A DNA stretch of 6,026 nucleotides from Alphaproteobacteria bacterium (GTDB taxonomy: Bacteria > Pseudomonadota > Alphaproteobacteria > CACIAM-22H2), in the NCBI GenBank assembly GCA_016869415.1, contig VGEI01000232.1:1-6026 (forward strand). Direction: 5' to 3'. A program made the translations under genes and the position numbers. Of this stretch, positions 1-6,026 are shown piece after piece; the stretch's first letter is position 1, and each line of letters starts with the position of its first letter. The notes beneath the pieces are model-generated. The model was not told the DNA's origin, did no database searches, and saw only the letters and a program-made list of their open reading frames with translations.

Positions 1-1135
1 AGGCCTTGGCCAACAGCAACTGCTCCGGCCACGAGCCGCCTGAGACTTCGTATTCCGCCATCACTGACGCCAGCGCGTCGGTCGGCACGTTGTCGGGCAG
101 GCTTTTCTTCATCCAGTCAAGGACGCTGCCGCTGAGCAGTGCTTTGACTCCGGCATCCGGGCGCCGCGACAGGGCCATGGCCGCGGCCGGCGCGGTCCAC
201 CATTTCTTTCCGGCAAAGTCGAGCCCGGCATGGGCGCGCACCATCGTATAGGGACGCGGCGGGGGCACACGGTTGCCTTCCTGCCAACTCTTAAAGCTCT
301 CCAGCGACCAGCGCTCGCGCGGATCCTCGGACATCAGGCCCCGGATTCCGTCGATCAGGTCGCGCGGAATCTCGCGCGGATCGACGTAGGCCTCGAGCGA
401 GCCCTTCTCGATCCGCCGCGCGATCAACTCTTCCGGGTCGACACCGACGCCGGGAATCTTGCCGGTGCTGAGAGCGAGAAGGCAGACGCCGAGCGAGAAC
501 AGATCTTCGGCCCGTGTTCCCGTGCCCTTGCCGTCGGGATCCGCCATCGCGCATTCGATGGTCTCGAAAGCCGGAGGCTGGTAGTAGCCGGCCGGCGCCG
601 TCACGCTCTGGCCCAGCACGACGCGGGTGTGTGTCTCATCGCTGTAGAAGATGTTGTCGGGGCGGATGCCGCGATGCGTCTGGTTGCGATGGAACATCTC
701 CGTAAGGCCGGTGACGATCGGCCGGATCACGGTCTCTATCAGCGCCTCGGTGCCGATGGGTTGGATCTTGGCTTGCCCGGGCTGCACCAGCCGCCCGCCC
801 TGGGCGGGGTGGATGACGACCGCCAGCCGCTGCCCGCTGGCGCCTGGCCAGTCGACAGGGCCGAAGGCGGCGATCTGCGTCAGGCCGGGACGAGCGAGAC
901 CGCGCAGCTTGTCCATGACCTCGATGCGCGGCAGCGGGTCGATGTCGCAGATCAGGGCGACACGCGGTTCGCCCGGCGACATCGGGTCTTCGGCAACGAA
1001 GGCCTGGGTCTGGCTCGTCGAGTGCTCCGTCGCCGGCTGATCCGGATGCAGGACGTAGCGGCTCTCGAGGACGATCGGTCCCTTGGCGCCCTTCGCGCCT
1101 TTCCCTTGATCAGCGGTCTGGCCGTCCGCCGCCAT
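1..1135 (-). CDS. Protein-kinase-like protein, probable pseudokinase (3' end outside window)
   Basis: Reading the minus strand from the ATG at 1135 gives 378 residues without a stop to the window edge, so the C-terminus is missing. Residues about 20-290 resemble a Ser/Thr protein kinase fold. The catalytic-loop region reads HRGIRPDN (154-161). An APE-like PPAFE lies at 187-191. The helix-F segment AEDLFSLGV (209-217) keeps its Asp (D211), and DPRERW (271-276) matches the conserved late Arg motif. Catalysis looks lost: the HRD Asp is Gly156, the loop Lys is Arg158, the DFG position reads VLGQ (173-176) with no Asp, the VAIK position reads VALIC (59-63) with no Lys, and no Gly-rich loop is visible. 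A further segment of at least 88 residues follows the kinase-like part. No other start fits, because a stop codon lies in frame 12 codons further upstream with no start codon between. The Shine-Dalgarno match is poor. From memory, similar degenerate kinases occur widely in Alphaproteobacteria; the function is unknown to me, and signalling or scaffolding is a guess. Confidence 0.8.
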   Translation of the reverse strand, partial: MAADGQTADQGKGAKGAKGPIVLESRYVLHPDQPATEHSTSQTQAFVAEDPMSPGEPRVALICDIDPLPRIEVMDKLRGLARPGLTQIAAFGPVDWPGASGQRLAVVIHPAQGGRLVQPGQAKIQPIGTEALIETVIRPIVTGLTEMFHRNQTHRGIRPDNIFYSDETHTRVVLGQSVTAPAGYYQPPAFETIECAMADPDGKGTGTRAEDLFSLGVCLLALSTGKIPGVGVDPEELIARRIEKGSLEAYVDPREIPRDLIDGIRGLMSEDPRERWSLESFKSWQEGNRVPPPRPYTMVRAHAGLDFAGKKWWTAPAAAMALSRRPDAGVKALLSGSVLDWMKKSLPDNVPTDALASVMAEYEVSGGSWPEQLLLAKA

Positions 1136-1158
1136 ATCTTTCGCCCAATGGCTGTGAA

Positions 1159-1174
1159 TAAGCTCAACAGCTTA
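1159..1174. promoter_or_regulatory. Hyphenated palindrome upstream of the kinase-like gene
   Basis: TAAGCT-N4-AGCTTA is a perfect 6-bp inverted repeat with a 4-nt spacer, ending 23 bp before the kinase-like ATG at 1135. It could be an operator half-site pair or an mRNA hairpin in the leader. It lies in an unusually AT-rich patch for this sequence. No regulator can be named, and a short palindrome like this can arise by chance. Confidence 0.25.
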
Positions 1175-1232
1175 CGAAGAGCCTGGCAAAGAAATGGTTA
1201 ACAGATAGTAGCGATTTCTGCCAAGCCCTTGA

Positions 1233-1245
1233 AGAGTCAGACTCT
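1233..1245. repeat. Short perfect palindrome after purA
   Basis: AGAGTC-A-GACTCT is a perfect 6-bp inverted repeat around a single base, 18 bp past the end of purA (purA is read leftward). As RNA it would form only a 5-bp stem with a 3-nt loop, and no T-run follows on the minus strand, so it does not qualify as an intrinsic terminator. It could be a protein-binding site or chance. Confidence 0.25.
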
Positions 1246-1262
1246 GTGGTGCCAGAACGCCG

Positions 1263-2555
<1,293 letters not shown>

Positions 2556-2566
2556 TTCGCTTAAAC

Positions 2567-3721
2567 CTATTTGATGTCGCGCGCTGTGCCGTCGACGAGC
2601 ACATGGGTACAGGCGAGGCGCTTCGCCTCGGCGGTCGCTTCCCCAGGCTCGAGCCCGGCCACCGTGATCCAGCCGCTGTCGCGCCAGGTCCGCGCCGCAG
2701 CCGGCGGCGTACCGAAGGGCAGGAAGAGGCGCTTCGCTGCCTCCGCCTCGGGCAGGGCGCGCATGATCGAATCCATATAGAGCGTGAAGCCGGTCGACGA
2801 TTCGCCGTTGCCCGGGGCCAACGCCTCGCCGGCGAGATAGCGACCGCCGCGGCCGATCTCGCCGCGCACGCGCCGGGCGAAAAGGGTGAAGCACAGGCCG
2901 GTGTGATACTCGAAGCCTCGCATCTCGACCGGATCGACGGTCAGCGAGAACTTCGGTGCTGCGGCGCGGACCAGGGCGACGACCTCGGTGAGACGTTTGG
3001 CCTCGGCGCGCGCTTCCTCCGGCAGATTGAGCCGGGACAGGGTCTTGAGTACGGCGTCGGCCGGGCCGCTGGCCTTGAGCAGCTCGATGAGCGCCGGCCC
3101 AGCACCCTTGGCCAGCCGTTTCACCGCGCTCTGCTCCTTGCGGTCGAGGGCAGCACGCACACGGCCCGCTGCCTCGTCGTCAAGCCCGGCAGCGGCGATG
3201 ATTGCCGGCGCCAAGCGCGGCGAGGACAGGTCGACCGAGAGATTGCGGACGCTGACGGCGTCGAGCGCCTCGGCAGCCAACAGCACGGCTTCGGCGTCAG
3301 CGGCGGGCGAGTCCGAGCCGATCAGCTCGGCACCCACCTGGCCGAACTGGCGCTCCGGCCGCAGCTCGTCGCCCTTCACCCGCAGCACCTCGCCGGCATA
3401 GGAGAGGCGCAAAGGGCGCGGCAGCTTCTTCAGGCGCGTGGCAGCGATGCGGGCGATCTGCAGGGTCATGTCGGCGCGCAGGGCCAGCATGCGCTGGGAC
3501 ACCGGATCCATGACCCGGAACATGCTCGGCCCCATGGCCGCACCCGAGCCGGCCAGCAGGCTGTCCTCGAACTCGACCAACGGCGGCTTGACCGAGCGGT
3601 AGCCATGGGCGGCGCAGACAGCCATCAGCCGCTGGATGACCGAGGCTTCCTGGTCGGCCTCCGGCGGCAGCACGTCGCGCAATCCTGCAGGCAGCAGCCC
3701 TCGCCGGGCGAGCTCAGTCAT
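2567..3721 (-). CDS. hisZ: ATP phosphoribosyltransferase regulatory subunit HisZ
   Basis: HisZ is a catalytically inactive paralogue of histidyl-tRNA synthetase. With short-form HisG it forms the hetero-octameric ATP phosphoribosyltransferase that starts histidine synthesis and is feedback-inhibited by histidine. The 384-residue product has the class II synthetase-like core but is too short to carry the HisRS anticodon-binding domain. Visible landmarks are GLLPAGLRDVLPPEA (8-22), the motif-2-like LRADMTLQIARI (81-92), YAGEVLR (108-114), ERQFGQVGAELIG (123-135), GFEYHTG (269-275, the counterpart of the HisRS RGLDYYTG-type motif) and GRGGRY (290-295). The ATG at 3721 is used because no other start codon in frame lies close upstream and its N-terminus fits the family. 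The Shine-Dalgarno signal is poor; a GGGAGA sequence lies nearer -25. It is first in a probable hisZ-purA operon. HisG is not in the window. HisS is the main alternative, rejected on length and motif drift. Confidence 0.95.
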   Translation of the reverse strand: MTELARRGLLPAGLRDVLPPEADQEASVIQRLMAVCAAHGYRSVKPPLVEFEDSLLAGSGAAMGPSMFRVMDPVSQRMLALRADMTLQIARIAATRLKKLPRPLRLSYAGEVLRVKGDELRPERQFGQVGAELIGSDSPAADAEAVLLAAEALDAVSVRNLSVDLSSPRLAPAIIAAAGLDDEAAGRVRAALDRKEQSAVKRLAKGAGPALIELLKASGPADAVLKTLSRLNLPEEARAEAKRLTEVVALVRAAAPKFSLTVDPVEMRGFEYHTGLCFTLFARRVRGEIGRGGRYLAGEALAPGNGESSTGFTLYMDSIMRALPEAEAAKRLFLPFGTPPAAARTWRDSGWITVAGLEPGEATAEAKRLACTHVLVDGTARDIK

Positions 3722-3757
3722 CGAAACAAGCGGGAATCCAGCCCCGTCTCCCTTGGG

Positions 3758-3779
3758 AACCGGGCCTGATTAGCCGGTT
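3758..3779. promoter_or_regulatory. Inverted repeat in the divergent intergenic region
   Basis: AACCGG-N10-CCGGTT is a perfect 6-bp inverted repeat separated by 10 bp. The half-sites are 16 bp centre to centre, about 1.5 helical turns. It sits 37 bp before the hisZ start and 127 bp before the molybdenum hydroxylase start, where a regulator could act on either gene. It may instead fold as an RNA hairpin in the hisZ leader. No regulator family can be assigned from the sequence. Confidence 0.3.
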
Positions 3780-3780
3780 T

Positions 3781-3824
3781 GGGCGGGGTGGGCAAAGGCT
3801 AATTCCGTCCGCGTCGGGCGGGGT
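3781..3824. repeat. Direct repeat pair GGGCGGGGT
   Basis: GGGCGGGGT occurs at 3781-3789 and again at 3816-3824, 35 bp apart, between the divergent hisZ and molybdenum hydroxylase genes. The second copy is followed after a short gap by an ATG at 3831 that opens only a 21-codon frame. The repeats might be binding sites, but G-rich 9-mers are easy to meet by chance in such a GC-rich sequence. Confidence 0.2.
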
Positions 3825-3868
3825 TCAGGCATGCGGGCAGATCAGTCCCCAAAGCCGGAAGCGTTCGA

Positions 3869-3874
3869 TATTAT
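3869..3874 (+). promoter_or_regulatory. Possible -10 element for the molybdenum hydroxylase gene
   Basis: TATTAT matches five of six positions of the sigma-70 -10 consensus and stands out in GC-rich surroundings. A start of transcription near 3881 would leave a leader of about 25 bases before the ATG at 3906. The hexamer 17 bp upstream (TCCCCA) is a poor -35, so the promoter would be weak or activator-dependent. No comparably good -10 was found for hisZ on the other strand. Confidence 0.3.
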
Positions 3875-3905
3875 CCCGCCGCAACCAACGGCTTGACGGG
3901 GCACA

Positions 3906-6026
3906 ATGAGCTACGGGGACGCGTCGACGGACTGGGCTACAGCGAAGTTCGGCATCGGGCAGCCGGTGCCGAGGACCGAGGATCCGAAGCTGCTGCGCGG
4001 CCAGGGCCGCTACACCGACGACATCACCCTGCCTGGCCAGCTCCATGCCAATGTCGTGCGCAGTCCCCATGCCCACGGTGACTTGCGCGGGATTGACGTT
4101 GCCGAGGCCCGGGCGATGCCCGGCGTGCTCGGCATCTGGACCGGGGCCGACCTCAACGCCGCCGGCTACGGCACCCTCAATTGCATCGTGCCGTTCAAGA
4201 ACCGCGACGGCTCGGAGATGCGCAAGCCCGCCCGGCATTCCTTCGCCACAGACAAGGTGCGCTACGTCGGCGACCCGGTGGCCGTGGTGGTGGCTGAAAC
4301 CCTGGCCCAGGCCAAGGATGCCGCCGAGGCGGTGAGCCTCGATATCGAGGTGCTGCCGGCGGTCACCCGCGCCGTTGACGCCGCACAGCCCGGCGCCCCC
4401 CAGCTCTACGCCGACGTCCCCGGCAACATCGCCCTCGACTACCACTTCGGCGACGCCGCACAGGTGAACGCCGCCTTCGCCCGCGCCTCGCACGTAGCTC
4501 GGCTCGAGTTGGTGAACAACCGAGTCGTGGTCAGCGCCATGGAGCCGCGTAGTGCCAACGTCGCCTACGACAAGACGAGCGAGCGCTGGACCGTGCATAT
4601 CGGCTGCCAGGGTGCCTGGGGGCTGCGCAACCAGCTGGCCAACGACATCCTCAAAGTGAAGCCGGAGCGGGTGCGCGTGCTGGTCGGCAATGTCGGCGGC
4701 TCGTTCGGCATGAAGGCGCAGGTCTATCCCGAATACGCCGGGCTCTGCCACGCAGCACGCGAGCTGGGACGTCCGGTGAAATGGACCGACGAGCGCTCCA
4801 GCAGCTTCCTCTCGGACTCGCATGGCCGCGACCACGAGGTGACGGCCGAGCTGGCGCTCGACGCACAGGGCAAGTTCCTCGCCGTGCGCCTCACCAGCTA
4901 CGGCAACATGGGCGCCTATCTAGGCAGCGTCGCGCCACTGATGTCGACCTTCAATGCGGTCAAGAACACGATCAGCGTCTATCGCACCGAGCTCATCGAG
5001 GTCTCGACCAGGTGCGTGATGACCAACACCCCGCCGGTCAGCGCCTACCGGGGTGCGGGCCGGCCGGAAGGCAACTATTACATGGAGCGGCTGATCGAGG
5101 CCGCCGGAGCGGCGATGAAGATCGACCCGGTCGAGTTGCGCCGGCGCAACCACATCCGGCCCGACGAGATCCCCTACAAGGCGCCGTCCGAGATGACCTA
5201 CGACAGCGGCAACTTCCCGGCGGTCCTAGAACGCGCTCTCGAAGCCGCAGACTGGCACGGCTTCGAAGCCCGCAAGCAGCAGAGCAAGGCGCACGGCAGG
5301 CTGCGCGGCCGCGGTATTGGCCAGTTCCTCGAGGTCACCGCGCCGCCGGGCAAGGAGATGGGCGGCATCCGTTTCGAGGCCGACGGCACGGTGACCCTGA
5401 TCACCGGCACGCTCGACTACGGTCAGGGGCACGCCTCGCCCTTCGCCCAGGTGCTGAGCGCGCAGCTTGGCATCCCCTTCGAGCGCATCCGTTTGCTGCA
5501 GGGTGACAGCGACGAGCTTGTGGTCGGCGGCGGCACTGGTGGCTCGCGCTCGGCCATGTGCAGCGGCGCGGCCATCGTCCAGGCCAGCGCGCAGGTCATC
5601 GAGCGCGGCAAGCAGATCGCCAGCCACGTGCTCGAGGCAGCGCCCGCGGATATCGAGTTCGGCAAGGGAGGGTTCCGTATCGTCGGCACCGATCGGCGCA
5701 TCGGCGTGCTGCAGCTGGCGGAGAAGCTGCGGAGTGGCCTGAACCTGCCCGACGGCATACCCGGTTCGCTCGACGTGAGGCTGGCGGCGGATCCCATCCC
5801 CTCCGCCTTCCCCAATGGCTGCCACGTCGCCGAGGTGGAGGTCGACCCGGTCTCGGGCGTCGTCGAGGTGGTCAAGTACACGACCGTCAACGATTTCGGT
5901 ACCATCATCAACCCGCTGCTGGTCGAGGGCCAGGTGCATGGCGGCGTCGTCCAGGGCATCGGACAGGCATTGCTCGAGATGACGGCCTATAGCGAGGATG
6001 GCCAGTTCCTCACCGGCTCCTATCTC
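3906..6026 (+). CDS. Xanthine dehydrogenase family molybdopterin-binding subunit, CoxL form II type (3' end outside window)
   Basis: This is the large, molybdopterin cytosine dinucleotide-binding subunit of a molybdenum hydroxylase, which normally works with a small [2Fe-2S] subunit and an FAD subunit. The window holds 707 residues; family members are about 760-800, so some 60-90 are missing. The N-terminal a/b-hammerhead domain has GRYTDDITLPGQLHANVVRS (34-53) and RYVGDPVAVVVAE (119-131). The cofactor-binding domain has GCQG (233-236, Gln235 near Mo), VGGSFGMK (263-270), AYRGAGRP (380-387), GQGHASPFAQV (506 onward), GTGGSRS (543-549) and INPLLVEGQVHGG (668-680). The AYRGAGR loop marks form II; the AYRCSFR loop of true CO dehydrogenase (form I) is absent, so CO is unlikely to be the substrate and the real one is unknown. 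The catalytic Glu lies beyond the window. An in-frame TGA at 3894-3896 makes 3906 the first start, preceded by a GGGG Shine-Dalgarno-like run. It is transcribed away from hisZ; the partner subunits are not seen. Confidence 0.93.
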   Translation, partial: MSYGDASTDWATAKFGIGQPVPRTEDPKLLRGQGRYTDDITLPGQLHANVVRSPHAHGDLRGIDVAEARAMPGVLGIWTGADLNAAGYGTLNCIVPFKNRDGSEMRKPARHSFATDKVRYVGDPVAVVVAETLAQAKDAAEAVSLDIEVLPAVTRAVDAAQPGAPQLYADVPGNIALDYHFGDAAQVNAAFARASHVARLELVNNRVVVSAMEPRSANVAYDKTSERWTVHIGCQGAWGLRNQLANDILKVKPERVRVLVGNVGGSFGMKAQVYPEYAGLCHAARELGRPVKWTDERSSSFLSDSHGRDHEVTAELALDAQGKFLAVRLTSYGNMGAYLGSVAPLMSTFNAVKNTISVYRTELIEVSTRCVMTNTPPVSAYRGAGRPEGNYYMERLIEAAGAAMKIDPVELRRRNHIRPDEIPYKAPSEMTYDSGNFPAVLERALEAADWHGFEARKQQSKAHGRLRGRGIGQFLEVTAPPGKEMGGIRFEADGTVTLITGTLDYGQGHASPFAQVLSAQLGIPFERIRLLQGDSDELVVGGGTGGSRSAMCSGAAIVQASAQVIERGKQIASHVLEAAPADIEFGKGGFRIVGTDRRIGVLQLAEKLRSGLNLPDGIPGSLDVRLAADPIPSAFPNGCHVAEVEVDPVSGVVEVVKYTTVNDFGTIINPLLVEGQVHGGVVQGIGQALLEMTAYSEDGQFLTGSYL

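Noticed and set aside
230..1201. Long plus-strand open frame of 323 codons opposite the kinase-like gene
   Set aside because: Its translation is rich in Arg, Ala, Gly and Asp with no family motif, while the minus strand reads a coherent kinase-like protein. Antisense frames stay open by chance in GC-rich coding DNA.
1195..1262. Possible promoter TTGGCA-N17-TTAACC for the kinase-like gene on the minus strand
   Set aside because: The spacing is right, but the -10 matches only two consensus positions, too weak to annotate.
2556..2894. 113-codon N-terminal extension of purA running into hisZ
   Set aside because: The extra residues are Arg-rich and unrelated to PurA, and they overlap the well-supported end of hisZ. 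The ATG at 2555 gives the canonical 430-residue protein.
2603..3769. Plus-strand open frame of 388 codons antisense to hisZ
   Set aside because: It mirrors hisZ codon structure and has no recognisable domains; hisZ motifs are clear along the whole length of the other strand.
3760..3812. Possible hisZ promoter TTGCCC-N17-TAATCA on the minus strand
   Set aside because: The -35 matches four positions and the -10 only two of six. This is not distinguishable from background.
3825..4835. Minus-strand open frame of 336 codons opposite the molybdenum hydroxylase gene
   Set aside because: It is a low-complexity His/Gly/Val/Ala-rich translation without motifs, lying opposite a continuous conserved reading frame.
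5226..5959. Minus-strand open frames of 237 and 178 codons opposite the 3' part of the hydroxylase gene
   Set aside because: They are antisense shadows of a region carrying strong family motifs (GQGHAS, GTGGSRS, INPLLVEGQVHGG) on the plus strand.

Overview
The window looks like a piece of a GC-rich alphaproteobacterial chromosome, probably from the Rhodospirillales or a Reyranella-like lineage. This rests on the GC-rich codon use throughout, the hisZ-purA gene pair, which as far as I recall is common in that group, and the style of the two partial genes at the ends. The assignment is inference, because there is no rRNA or other marker here.

Layout. From about 1 to 3721 everything is coded on the minus strand. 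In transcription order these are hisZ (3721-2567), purA (2555-1263, 11 bp after hisZ) and, after a 127-bp gap, a protein-kinase-like gene (1135 to beyond the left edge). The kinase-like gene encodes a probable pseudokinase, since the lysine, HRD aspartate and DFG aspartate positions are all lost. A 184-bp divergent intergenic region (3722-3905) then separates hisZ from a plus-strand gene that runs off the right edge. That gene encodes a molybdopterin-binding large subunit of the xanthine dehydrogenase / CoxL form II family.

How the genes fit together. HisZ is the regulatory partner of the short-form ATP phosphoribosyltransferase HisG (first step of histidine synthesis). PurA makes adenylosuccinate from IMP (AMP branch of purine synthesis). 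Histidine synthesis consumes ATP and PRPP and returns AICAR to the purine pathway, so the tight pairing is metabolically sensible. The molybdenum hydroxylase is transcribed away from this unit and looks unrelated; its FeS and FAD partners are not in the window. The kinase-like gene may have its own promoter or be read through from purA; I see no convincing intrinsic terminator between them.

There are no tRNA or rRNA genes, insertion sequences, CRISPR arrays or frameshifted genes that I can support. I did not find a clearly new multi-gene system. The most unusual object is the degenerate kinase. The two gaps also contain several short perfect inverted or direct repeats that could be regulatory.
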